Below are positions 50,514-62,429 of a stretch of DNA of 64,000 bases, piece by piece. Location: contig NC_091929.1 of the NCBI RefSeq assembly GCF_041260155.1, forward strand, positions 40,402,244 to 40,466,243. The letters run 5' to 3'. The position numbers and the translations under genes were made by a program. Positions within the stretch are counted from its first letter, which is position 1; every line of letters starts with the position of its first letter. Below the pieces are notes generated by a model. That model was given only the letters and a program-made list of their open reading frames with translations, did not search any database and had not been told where the DNA came from. This DNA comes from Ptychodera flava. Taxonomy: Eukaryota; Hemichordata; Enteropneusta; Ptychoderidae.

Positions 50514-51463
50514 TTAATAGTACTTCATTTCTCAGCACTGTACAGCTGTACTAGAACACAAGTTACTGAACTCGTTTTCACTTTACCGACTCGCTTGAAC
50601 CAGGGTCACTCCCACGCATTTATGAGTGTGGCGATATTATTGTTAGCATCTACGAGTTATAAATTCCATTATCAAAGATCAAACACGAAGTACATGTAAT
50701 ATGAAGAGGCATTTAATTTCTCAGAGAAACAGACCACATAGATTTAGATGTAGAAACATTGTAATGTTTATCTTTTCCCTTAACAGTCCACCTCTTGACT
50801 CTGTTTATATTAAATTTGTTATTAGCAAGTGCAGGGAAATGACATACACAAAATCCTACATGAATTATTTTACTGATTTGCTGTACAGGAAATACAGTCA
50901 TTAGTCACACATTTTGTGCAACTACACAATGAGACAGTTACCCAACAATACTTGGACGTGTAAAGAAAAAAATAGAACCAAAACAAATCGGTCCCACATA
51001 GCCGTCACAGTCCTAACACAGGTGGCGCTATAAGAGGCAAATGCCAGGCCGTTCCCCTCTTTCTGCACTGTTAAGGTAGAATGCGCCTTAGGGTCACTTC
51101 CTTGACATATGGATGACAACAATATCTTTCTCGTTCACTTCTGTTGTAGACTCTTCTCTAAGTCAGTTAAGTACGCCCTTCGAAATTGAAAGACTTGAAA
51201 TTAAAGACTCTAGTATATCGAGGTGCATGTCATCTTGAAGCTGACGGTGATTGTTTCAAAGTAGTTAATATAGTTCCTTGATTGTTTTATTTAATAAATC
51301 AACTGGCTTGAAGAGATCTCTCTCCATTCCGATGTTGATATGGAGAAGCCGACCTTATGAGATCAGCAAATCAATATGAGGGCAATGATTAAACTACAGA
51401 TATGGATTGGACGCAGCTACACACTGAAGCAGGTTTTATGGTAACACATTTTTCAATAAGAAA

Positions 51464-51538
51464 ATGACGGAAAATGGAAGACCATTTCGACTCATCGCTG
51501 GTCGGCAGAGAAAACTCAACGCTGGAGAAAGTTGCTAG
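51464..51538 (+). CDS. Overlapping upstream ORF of the GPCR
   Basis: ATG at 51464, ten bases before the GPCR ATG and in another frame, with A at -3; 24 codons to TAG at 51536-51538, so it overlaps the receptor start. Such uORFs usually lower translation of the main ORF. Whether it lies in the mRNA is not known. Confidence 0.4.
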   Translation: MTENGRPFRLIAGRQRKLNAGESC

Positions 51539-54500
51539 CGTCATCTATATCGTCTTGGCTGTTTTTATCGTTCCGGTTAATTTTATAGTTATAGGAACCG
51601 TGGTTTCGTTGAAATCGTTGCGTGTTCCGACTAACTGGTTCGTCTGTAGTCTGTCGGTGGCAGATCTGCTCATCGGAGCAGTAGTTATACCATTCGATAT
51701 AATTTGTATCATTGATCCAGCCATCACATCATCAAAAGGGTTTTGCATCATCGGCCTGTCTTTATCACACGCAATGGGTATCGCATCCATCGTAAACCTA
51801 ATAGGTAAGTTACAACGTGAATCTTTCCTTCGGTGAATCTGTTATCCACCATGTAAGTCTGGCGTCTATCGAAGGTCTGGCATTCCTAGTAGCTGTGAGT
51901 AACATCTCGGGACAGTTTCTGTGTATGGAAAATGGTGACTCGCCATTATCCAGTGCATCTTTATGCATTATTAATTGTCTTGAAACGCCATTATACACAG
52001 TGATCTACTTCATATGAGACGACACAGAAACACAAAGGGCACAATTTTCAGTGGCGACTTTGATTTTTTTTCACTTAAAGTCATTGTTGTAAAAAGTCAC
52101 TGGTTTGCGACCAGTTGATGTCAACATATCGAAGAGCTGACAAAAATTTATTTTATTTCTTCTCGTTATCAACCAAAACAGCTTTCAGCAGCAACGACAA
52201 CTAAACATCTGGTAGGGACCTAGATTTCCTTACATCTGCTGCCATGCCTAGCACTGATAACATACTGGCCATTTCTGAGTATTACAGTCATACGTATTTT
52301 ATCCATCTTCAGCTGTTTGTTGCTCTACTTGAGCTCAATGAACCTCACCAATCCCAGCAAAGAAATTCCTCTTTTCACGTCAAAACAGCATGATGGTGAT
52401 CTATATCACTTTAAGTAAACATAGCGCCAAAGTCGCCGTAGCACGCTGACTGTATTCAGGAGTATTAATTTGGTGGGAGTTTAGTACAAAGTCATGTAAA
52501 ATTTGCAATGCAAGCACATTACAGGGACAAAGTCGCTCATTTTTGACATTATTTTGTGATATTACTGAAGGCTCCCTTAAGTGGTGTGGACGTTTGATGT
52601 GTAATATAGATTTAATTTTCAAAAAGTTGCTCATCTGTAATTAATTGTTCTCATACGTGGGCTGTAATTAAAAGAGTAGACAGAGAAATGACAAATGATA
52701 CAATATTCACATCATCTTTACAATTCTACATATTTAATGGGAGTACACATAGGGTGCTGCAATTTTGATGCAACTAGACCAATTGTTTTAAGAAAAAATG
52801 GTTTTACCCCCCCCCCCCCCAAAAAAAAATCTGCATTGAGCTGAAGCGCAAAATATGTGTGTATAATGAGTAAATTGTGGCAGTGTTGTTATAGTTGACA
52901 AAACGCGAGAGAAAACATTTCTAGGAATATGAATGGCAAACTTTATAGCAATCACGCATGCTGTCCTTGGGAAGAGATTTTATACTGAAAAAAGCAAAAA
53001 CTAATAAAATGCTAGTTTTACTATAGGATCATTCACTCTAAAATTCAAAGCATTTAAACAAAGGTTTATGGAAGAGATATTTCACAAAAAATTACAAAAA
53101 TGGCTGTAGAAATATGATCTTATATTGTTATACTAGACAAACTGCCAGAGTATAGCGTCTGTTACGTCCGATATTGGAACTATTATTTACTTCAAATTAA
53201 AAGTGAATTCACACAGCATGGCAAATTGAAAAGCATTTATGAATGTTTTATATGTGACTTCATTACCCATGATGCATTGGAATACGTAGGTGGCAGTATA
53301 TACAATTATAATCTTGATTACCCAGAATGCATTGCAATGCGCCATGACATCCTATGCCTTTCATATTCAGTCATAGTGGTCTCTAGTTTCCTTGCAAGAA
53401 TATTTGGTAGCAGATATCCATCTCAAGGTGCATGTGCAGTTTGTTTTTTTATTTGAGGGGAGATGGTTGACTTGTGAAATTAGACAGATAAGGAAAGTAT
53501 GTGGTTGAATACAAGTTTTATTGTATTATATTAAGACAAAGGTTTGTATAATAAAAGGTAAAATCACAAAACTGATCTGCCTAGCAACAAGTAAAAGGGC
53601 AGTCTATAACAACTTCTGAATGACAAACTTGTATCATCGGTAGAAACCTGCATAATAAATTATAACAACAATCTGACTAGTGGTTTCAGAGAAAACGATT
53701 TTTGATGAAAAATGAGAAAAATTGCCTGAAAAGACAAATATTTTAATGTCACCACAATTTGAATACACTTGACTACAGTAATCTTTAGGTAGCTGTATAC
53801 AAAATTTCAAAGAAATTGGACCAGTGGTTTCAGATAAGAAGACAAACAAATGTTGACGGACGACGACGGACAATACATCTATTTGACAAGCGAATTTGGT
53901 TGGGCACTTGTGAGAAATTGATGGACGGACGGAGCCCAAATCATAAGTCTGGCAAGAAGCCTAAAATGACCTGCCTAGGAAGAAGTGATGAAAAAATCTC
54001 TAACAATTTCTGAATGAAAAACAGTTTGACAGTGTTCAGAAGAAATGCTGGGAAAAATGTTCATTGATGGCGATGTCTATTTAGTAGTGTGCTCCTGTGG
54101 AGTTTCCAGTTGGTCGATGGTGTCATTTGTGAAAGTGGCAATTGCCTCAATAGGTAGCAGTGACAGTATGTCGTCATAAACAAAACAGGAAATAAATCAT
54201 ATATTTGCAATCAAAAGAATGAAGGAAACTATATTTTTGTTGCTTCTTTTAAACAGTTCTCGATGATATTAAGCACTGGGTATTGGTTCTTTTTCAAAAT
54301 GATATTGAAATATTCTTAAACAGGTGCCAAACCCGCCTTGGCCTACACAAGAAACAATAATGTCCATCATCATCACAGTTACAAGTGTTTCGATACCGCG
54401 TGTTATGCATACGCACCCATCACCGAGTTCAGAGGCCGATCACCGGGCCTCAATTATTCACTAAACCAGCATCGATGGCCTCCAATACATCTTAGAATTC

Positions 54501-56324
54501 ATACCTACTAGCCTCTTTGCGTCAAAATGACCTGCTGCCATTTTTGGGTGCGATTTCCGACGGGAACCCGTGATTCTGGCATGAACAGTCCACTTATAGA
54601 TCATTTTCATAACTGGCTGGCGAGGGTTAACGGTTGGGGAATTCCTCAACAGTAGCCTCGCTTTGGCTACAAATTCACAGTGGCCACAGGAGGGCGCTAG
54701 ACTTATGAAAAGGGTCAGTCTATGTATGGCCACTATTATATGTATTGAAACACCCGTAACTGTGATCATCATGTATACGTCCGCGCTGTCGATCGCGGCT
54801 AGACACGCTTTTCGCTCTCGTCTGACAACCTCATAACCAATATTACATTTAACGAAAATAACAACAACAACACGATTTGGTAAATTCATGTTTATTTACA
54901 CTGAATTAAATATATTCAATTCTCAACCGTGTACTATATGAAGCTATGCATGGAGACTGTTCACAGTCACCCCCCACCCCCCCCCAAATCAAACACCAAG
55001 TCACGTGATCTGAAATCCCTAGAAAAATACGGAAAATAATCATTCTAAAATCAATAACTCTCGATGGAATCCTCAAATCAACTTCATTTGAACAAATCCC
55101 CATCTTCATGTACCAAGTTAGCCCGTCACAAGCTTTCAATGCCAAATGATAAGCGGTTTGTCAGTTTGAACGGTTTACGGACACCAAACGTCTACATCCA
55201 TCCATCCACACACACAGACAGACAGACAGCCTACTCTACGGAATTTGACACCACAACTATAGCTCTGCTGACTACGTCAGCGTGCTAAAAATGCAGTGCA
55301 TGATGCGAATATCATATGCCTGGTTGGACGTATACATGAACTTTCTTCAATCTCACACAAAACCATGACGAAGACAGTGTATAAATGGACGACAGAGAGA
55401 TGTATATGAAGCATATTATTTACACGAAATTTGGGTTCCATGATGATTGGCTAATCAAGTCTGTTCTAACGATTTTTACTTCTTTTTCCACCACAAGGTT
55501 TGACAATAGACCGTTGCGTGGCGATTAAATGGCCTCTAAGATACCAATCAATTGTCACTGGAAAGTTCACGGCCATAATCATCGCCATCCAGTGGATCTT
55601 TGCCGTTCTCTACGGTTTTGCGCCAGCAATGGGCTGGAACAACATCGATGACGAAACTGAATTGATTCGTTGCGAACCGGTTCTCATCACAACGGTCGAA
55701 TACAGCATGGTTGTAATATTCGTGGTGATTGTTCCGACCTTGACCTTCGTCTCCGTGATATTCTACATCACTCTGGCCGCTGCTAACCGACAAATGAAGA
55801 GAATAGAAGCAACAACGGTCTCCGCTGACCAGATTGAACCGAACATTAATCGCAACCAGCGTAAAAACTTTCGAATAACTAAAACTTTATTCGCGTTGGT
55901 CATAATCACCTACATATTTTGGCTGCCCTTTGCTATCGTCTGTGAGGTACGCAAAATAGCATTTCACTGGGATAACTTGGATGAAGATGGCATTATCCAC
56001 ACATATCACCTCCATCTACTTCTTAGTATTTTTGCATACCTGTCAGCACTGATTAATCCTATTGTGTACTCGTATGGAAACAGAGACCTAAAACGCGCCA
56101 TCAAGAGAAAATTGTGGAAATTATACTGTTGTAAAAGGCAGAACTCTACTCAGGTAGCCTCTGTTCAAATGGACGGACTGCCTATGAACACTGCGGACAG
56201 CCCAACTTGTATCGAAGTCAGCATAGCCACGACGCTGTCTGGTGTTGCATCAGACACTAAAGAGACACTTGATAAAGAGGTACAGAGTTGCAACCCTGAA
56301 AATGAAGTGGAACAGACTTTGTAG
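51474..56324 (+). CDS. Class A GPCR, adenosine-receptor-like, two exons
   Basis: Exon 1 is 51474-51804 (MEDHFDSSLVGRENST, an N-glycosylation sequon, then TM1 VIYIVLAVFIVPVNFIVIG, TM2 FVCSLSVADLLIGAVVIPFD and the start of TM3); exon 2 is 55498-56324. ATAG|GTAAGT and CACAAG|GT join in phase 1 inside TM3 to give about 385 residues. Motifs: LSVADLL, cysteines in GFCIIG and IRCEPV for the TM3-ECL2 disulphide, DRC in place of DRY, FWLPF in TM6, NPIVYSYGNRDLKRAI in TM7/helix 8, and a CC pair (YCCKR) that may be palmitoylated. LRYQSIVTG...PAMGWNN matches adenosine receptors (LRYNGLVTG...PMLGWNN). An intron near the end of TM3 is also known for vertebrate adenosine receptors. Plasma-membrane receptor; ligand assignment is tentative. 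Confidence 0.88.
51805..55497 (+). other. GPCR intron with repeats
   Basis: 3.7 kb. Contains a stray end of the 9.1-kb TIR element (52554-52577), a C/A homopolymer run (52807-52829), a hairpin-headed element (to 53956) and a short CACACAGACAGACAGACAG run near 55210. Confidence 0.7.
53573..54027 (-). mobile_element. Hairpin-headed element remnant with GACGGACGG block
   Basis: Minus-strand end AGGCTTCTTGCCAGACTTAT followed by CCGTCCGTCC, as in the other three hairpin-headed ends. CTGCCTAG...AACTTCTGAATGA (53576) and CTGCCTAG...AATTTCTGAATGA (53972) are direct copies about 396 bp apart. Boundaries approximate. Confidence 0.4.
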
Positions 56325-56491
56325 CCTTGATTCGTACAAGTTTGTGGATTCAGAAGTGTTTCCTGGTTGCATAGCTGAATACTATGGTTGTTTTGGCAAA
56401 GTGCTTCTTTGTAAGCTTTATATCATGAGCTTGTTCAGATACGAAATTCGAAGACAAATATGCTCAAATTTGAAGCTTTTGCTGTCGTTAA

Positions 56492-56843
56492 GGTAGTATG
56501 CGGTTCGAAAGTGAAAGACTTAAAGTTTTTCTCAAACTTTGCTCACAGACTCTTTCAACCAATTTCTTTCAAAATCAAGAATAAAAATCGGGGGTCACCG
56601 TGCAAATTTTGGTACTAGAGATACAAATTAACCAAGATTTACCGATAGTTAAAATTCAAAATGGTAACCATCTCTGTGTTAACTCTATGGAGAAAAGTAA
56701 AATTTTGGATTTTCGAAAATCTGAGGAGGTAAAAATTTTCTTACACCAAGAGCTTTAAAATGAGCTCCCACACGTGGTAGATCAGAAAAGAATTGTAAAA
56801 AAGTTTGAGAGTCTGACCCTCTGTCCCCGAGGCGCTTTCTACC
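56492..56843 (-). mobile_element. TTAA MITE family 3, intact copy
   Basis: GGTAGTATGCGGTTCGAAAG...CGAGGCGCTTTCTACC between TTAA sites (56488-56491, 56844-56847), 352 bp. It begins about 165 bp after the GPCR stop codon. Confidence 0.88.
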
Positions 56844-58883
56844 TTAATGTGGTATTTAAAGATCCATGACTACAATGACACAGTCTTATGATTCAGACGC
56901 ACATGAATCCACGCGACGAAATGTCTCTTGTCAGACATGAATGAGAGGGAATACTTCGAACCTTGACAGCCCATCATCGGCAGTTACATTCAAACACTAA
57001 TGCCACTACATTGTAAACATCGACACCCGCCAGTACGTCTCAGTGACAAGAGTTGCTGGCGCAGGATCTATTGAATGCCCTGCACACTTCAGCCCTATTA
57101 AATAATAATATAACGTCAGAGAGGATAGACAATATATTTATATCTCCTTGTGGCAATTTCCTTCAGAAAGTCGACACACGCTTGCTAGTTTAGGTCAAAC
57201 ATAGACATCCGAGCAATTTTCAATACGTAGTTACTGTAACCAGTGTCTTGTTGACAGGCTAAAGCTGCTTCGTTCATCGTCGTCAAGTATACTTTAAGTT
57301 CTGACACTTTGATTCGTATGTAACTTCGACAGTTTTCACGACTACCAACAACACGAACTATAATTTGCCGCGTTCGTTACCGAAACGTTTAAGAGATGAC
57401 AGTTATGAAAAGAGAAAGCTCGTTTTTCTAGTATACATATTATTTTTTCATGATGTATGGGTTTATGGACGGATGATTGAACGGGTGGGTGGATGAAATG
57501 GTTGATATGGAGGGATGGTTAAGAACTCCGTGAATGTTATGCATGGAAGTTAATAATTAACAAACGATACAACATGTGTCACTGCACTTTGTGGTAGGCG
57601 ATTGCATCGCCCCGTTGATGTGCCTAGAAACATTTGAGGGCAGTAATGATGACAAGTCATTTCACAGTAAAATGCTGCTAAATATGTCCTAATGACGGAT
57701 ATTATGGTCATGATTATTTACAGTCATTTCTATTGCAAAACCTAGAAACGTTTTTATGGGTTAGGTACAACACTTGTTTGAAGCACAGGAGGTTATATTG
57801 TATTAACAAAACAGGATACAGCAAAATAATTTAATAAAAATGTCGAACGATTGTATCACTGTCGTTTCGTTTCGTTTTTGTTAGTTGAAATTATTTGTTA
57901 CTTGGCGTAAATACAAGCCAGGGCTTGTAGAACAACGAAACTTCCTGCGTGCACATTCGTATCGAAGGCGATTGGGTTTGAAAATCTGTGGCATATTGAA
58001 AGAAACGTAAGCCGACTTGAACTTAATTGTAACTTACGACCATCCAGTATATAGTTGAGTACATGAAAGGCAGCTTCCCAAGGTAAACTGCAAGAATGCG
58101 ATTCGACGTCTGTCATCATAGTCTGACAATTTCTGAAGTGACAGCTTATCACTGTTTGCTATTCAAATCTAGCTAATCTGGCTAATACCAACAAGACAAT
58201 AGTTGCAAATGACAATGACATCGTTTTATTCTTTGAGAGTTGACATGACAGTGATTGCTAAACAAACAGATTCAACATCTAATGACAAGTTCCACTCAGC
58301 AAATGCATGGACCTCCAAGCCGTTGCATTTCATGGTTGCATTTTTCCGTTTCAATGTTTAACAGGCACTTCACAGATTATTGATGCATGTTTCATGTTTT
58401 TGAGAAGTGGGTAACTGCAAATGGATATCTCCTCACGTGACCAGAAGCGTGGCATCTGGAGAGGCAAACGATGCAGACATGCACAGCCACGCAGTTAAAC
58501 AGAAATATTACACGTACTGAAGACGTGTTTCAAAATTTTGTTCCATACTTAAGTACTGTATGCTTCTGGCCTTGCCGTTTTTCGCAGAGTGTGAGATCCA
58601 AATTTACAATGCCTTTTTGCGCTTACTGCTGTCATAGTTATTCGTACCTCTTTCGTTTCATGTTGACAGAGTTTTGTGAATTATCTGTATCATTGACTTT
58701 GCTCATTTTGTTTTTTTTAATATTCTGGCCTTGCTTTGATATATTAACCTTTCTCTTGACTAAATGTTTTACATAGGGAACACTTACTGAGCAATACTGG
58801 TGGCAAACGCTGTACATTGGACTTTCTCTCATTTACAAGTATGTCATCATTTGTCAAAGAAAAGCGATCGGATGGAAATGCAA

Positions 58884-58940
58884 AAAACAAACAAACAAAC
58901 AAACAAACAAACAAACATACAAACAAAAAAACAAACAAAT
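58884..58940. repeat. (CAAA)n microsatellite
   Basis: AAACAAACAAAC repeated about 14 times with small interruptions. Confidence 0.97.
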
Positions 58941-59289
58941 GTGATAGACAAGTGACACATTTGGACGAACGTTTTCACATATACCTGGAACCAAAAAGTA
59001 TGATATTGTAAGCATATAGAAAGCAATGAAAATGGGGAAATTAAAACCCTGCTTTGGAATGTCAGCGTTAGAGTTTACTGTTACTGTGTTTTTACGGTTT
59101 TTCTGTAGAAATCTCCTTCAAATAAAACCTTAGTGAGCAAATATGAGGATTAAAAACATAACCTTTTCGTAGACACTGTAGGTCATATTGCATTTATATT
59201 TGAGGTGTAGCTCCTGTGTGTTTCATTCAAATTCTCTTAATTCTGAGGCAATTATGCAATAAGCACCCTCAGCGATGGTATAGCTATTA

Positions 59290-60059
59290 TATCATACCAG
59301 TATATTGATTGCGCAAATGCAGCGATCTGATTGGTCGAGACGTGAAAAGAACCGTGGTATATTCGCGATATACCACGGTTGGCACACGCGCATTCTCGAC
59401 AAGAGCAAACATCCTTTTTGACGTTCTACACCAGAATTTCAATATGCTATTATAATGTCACGGCAATAAATCACACCCAGCGACGGTATACCACTCAGTT
59501 TTGACCAGTTCACTTCATATATATGCATTCGCTATCGCTGGTCCATATATGTCATGAACTGGTCAAAATCTCGTGGTATACCGTCGCTGAGTGTGCGTTA
59601 TTGCTTTAATAATAATACTTTATGCTATGCAGATCTTCTTTGCATTATTTAAAATATGTGCCAATCGCAGAGAGTAGCACAATGATATAGCTGATATAAT
59701 TATACAGAGTACATATTTTTATACATTATTGTCCAATATATCATATTAGTATTCTGATGGCGCAAATACAGTGATCCGATTGGTCGAGACGCGAAAAGAA
59801 CCGTAGTATATTGGCGATACACCACGGGTGGCATACGCGCGAGCTCTAAGCTTCAGCAAAAAAGCGTTTTTGACGTTCCATGCCAGAATTTCAATATACT
59901 TTTATAATGTCATAGCAATAAATCACACCCAGCGACGGTATACCACTCGACTTTGACCAATTCACTTCATTTCATATATGCACTCGCTATCGTTCGTGCA
60001 TATATGTCGTGAAGTGGTCAAAATCTCGTGGTATACCGTCGCTGGGTGTGCCTTATTGC
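59290..60059. repeat. Tandem pair of palindrome-bearing repeats
   Basis: Two ~320-bp copies (59290-59604, 59740-60059) share CTGATTGGTCGAGACG, CCAGAATTTCAATAT and a terminal 140-bp fold-back GCAATAAATCACACCCAGCG...ATACCGTCGCTGGGTGTG. A partial inverted copy is near 47868-47960. Confidence 0.8.
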
Positions 60060-60292
60060 TTAAATACATGGAATTATATGTGCCCGAGAGCAGGTGACAA
60101 TTTGCTCGAAACAGGAGCGTTGTTAGTGTATTATGGCGATGATGACTTTCTGCTAACTCATGTATGCGTCCATAATGAGCCTTCCCTTTAATTATCAGCG
60201 TGAATACAAAGTGCATCGAGCTATTTTCACAAGGTAGTTTTATTGATGCTTGTTATCTTATTATTTGAATTATTTTGTAGTAGCTGTAGCAT

Positions 60293-61041
60293 TTATGAAA
60301 GTTGCTGCATTGGCCTGCTAGTAGGTACTTCTATTTGATCTAAAGGTAGAATCGCAAAATTGTCTTTACCTAGCTGTTCTATTTTCATGTTTGGACACAT
60401 GTACTCTTTAATACCGTCTCTTAACAACGTGTATCCATCGCCCCTAAAAAAACCATTTACCCCTAATTCACAGTACAGAAACAGTCTCGTTTGCCAAGCA
60501 GTCTGTGGCCGGTCCAAGGAGATGAACTTCCTATAACCCATGAAGAAAGGTCCGCTAGTGTTCTGCAAAGCATCCATAAATTTGAAGCCGGCCGCCTTTT
60601 CAAAATCTTCGCAGGGTTTCGATTTCATTTCTGCCATATGGGTTTCAACTGCGTCTAAAGCCGATGGATAGCAGCGCCCTACAAGATCCACCAGACCACT
60701 CCATGTAGCGGGGACGATCTGGTTTCTTTCTGCCATTGCCGCCGGTATTCGAAACAGCAACACCCAAAAGTTCCTTTTCTCCTTGGAAACCTAGACAGAA
60801 GAAAAAGAGTTAAATACACAAAAATTGTCACGGTGAGAATGCTATTTAATTGTCCCTTTCTAAAGTAAGTTGATGATTGTTCTGTGATGCAGGACTCTAC
60901 GCGCAGACACATTATATATTCTTGGGTACGGTTTAGTACCTTAAACTTGTTCCATTTAACCGTCTGGTCTGATTTAACTGGAAGTCACGGAAAAAAAGGA
61001 AATAAATAAAAAATGTTGTATATGAACAAGGTGTTAATAGG

Positions 61042-61094
<53 letters not shown>

Positions 61095-62013
61095 TAAAAT
61101 GTTATATAAATCTTATTATATGCAGAAAAAAGTAAAAACTGTTACGCTGAATAAAGTGAAACTTTAGTACATATTGCAAACAAATTATTTGCGAGGTATA
61201 AATATCTTGAGATATGTTCTGTAGCAAATCTTTCAATGGATCGCTTGAAATTCTTATTTATTGACTTTTAATTTGGTTTCATGATCAAGGGCTAGCCACC
61301 TTGTGCATTTCACTTCGGTAATGAAAATGAAAAATGGGTGGACCATTGATATCCTGGGAGGGGATGTGAAAGATTGATGATGTAGCATTATTTTTTTAAC
61401 CTGATCCATTGTACAATTTTTCCCCACTCTCCTACCTTTTTATGTCAGTCCTTATCTGGCTAATTTTTCGTCACTGGCATTTGCTGGGAATCTCTTTTTC
61501 GAAAATCTTCCAGACCCTCCAGGATATCAAAAGGTCAACCCCTAACACACTGTCATGGACAACCACTCATACTCTAGTGGAAATGAGCATATGAAAGGCT
61601 TGTGTGTGTCTCTAGTTTGACTTAACTCATATCCCGTGGGGGGGGGGGGCAATTATTTGAGCTGCTGCAAATGCGACAGCGACCGTTCACGTAATGTCGC
61701 TAAGCTTACCTTCTGACTGATATACTGCGGTGGATATCCTAGTTTCAAGAGCAGTTGATAGGGTTGCGTCGTTAACAGTTCACTGCAAACAGTTTCCGGT
61801 CCGAACACAAACGCAGTTCCCCATTCAGAGAGTACTGACGGTGTGGACCCCACGCCAGGCAGTGTGTTGCAAATGCGACCGTACAAAGGTTCATTTAAAA
61901 CATCTTTCCAATCAATATGACCAATTTTCGATGACCTTATTTGCGTGCGTAATTCATCGATCGACTTCGTTTGCAGCAACTTGGAACGGAGATGGTTGTA
62001 TAGCGAGTGACAA
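60293..62013 (-). CDS. Gene B: paralogue of gene A
   Basis: Exon 2 is 60293-60790 (GTCTAG|VSKEKRNFWVLLFRIPAAM, PATWSGLVDLVGRCYPSALD, SGPFFMGYRKFISLDRPQTA, ending MQQLS and TAA). Exon 1 is about 61710-62013 (LLQTKSIDELRTQIRSSKIG, HIDWKDVLNEPLYGRICNTL, FVFGPETVC, YQLLLKLGYPPQYISQK|GTAAGC). The sites join in phase 0 exactly as in gene A. The residues corresponding to gene A's start are TTGTCA instead of ATG, and one T of CCGTTTCC is missing just after, so the copy has lost the homologous start; an upstream exon or decay would explain it. Exon 2 is intact and mostly differs from gene A by conservative changes. No domain recognised. A perfect X-box lies upstream. Confidence 0.65.
61048..61091. repeat. 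(CT)n microsatellite
   Basis: 22 CT units in the intron of gene B. Confidence 0.97.
61336..61542. mobile_element. 207-bp GGGTGGACCATTGATATC MITE
   Basis: GGGTGGACCATTGATATCCT...AGGATATCAAAAGGTCAACC inverted ends, in the intron of gene B. Right flank TAA; left flank has changed. A short relative of the 30715-32300 element. Confidence 0.75.
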
Positions 62014-62207
62014 TAAGAGCGTTCTGTAGGCCATATTTTCAGTCTTACAAGGAAAACTCTGTTCGCCTATCCTCCAATACATCTAGAACAATGTCCCACC
62101 TGATGGATGAAATAATAACAATAAACACTTCAGAAAGACCCTCCTGTCGACATAAAGATGCCAATTTAAAATAGAAGGCGTGTCAACAGAAGAAAGCGTT
62201 GTCCATA

Positions 62208-62221
62208 GTCATCAAGGCAAC
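62208..62221 (-). promoter_or_regulatory. X-box (RFX site) of gene B
   Basis: GTCATC-AA-GGCAAC fits RYYNYY-N2-RRNRAC exactly, about 195 bp upstream of the position homologous to gene A's ATG. GTTACTATGACCTTGGTAAC follows and looks like an expanded second site. Confidence 0.6.
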
Positions 62222-62429
62222 GCACGTTACTATGACCTTGGTAACGGACTTCCCTTGGAGGAGGTTGTGTTAGGAAAGCGAACGAATTTCTCACAGCGCT
62301 GTTGAGACAGTAACCTTCTGCGTGTTTCGAAATCAACTTGAATAATCATTCACTAATTTCTAATTCTAAACTAAACTGAAAAGAGATTTCTTCATTGTTT
62401 TGACTCATTTAATATGGTAACATCATTAC

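Larger units (their letters stand above)
46873..51463. other. Intergenic region upstream of the GPCR
   Basis: No supported gene. It contains fold-backs (47261-47323, 48112-48207), a partial inverted copy of the 59.3-kb repeat near 47868-47960, a TTAA MITE (50325-50513), and a diverged family-3-like stretch beginning at 51075. Confidence 0.5.
56848..60292. other. Intergenic region, no gene recognised
   Basis: Contains a CAAA microsatellite and a tandem pair of palindrome-bearing repeats; otherwise unassigned AT-rich sequence. Short ORFs show no domain. Confidence 0.5.

Noticed and set aside
54461-54889. 142-residue minus-strand ORF in the GPCR intron
   Set aside because: Composition partly protein-like, but no recognisable domain, splice context or paralogue; kept as non-coding.
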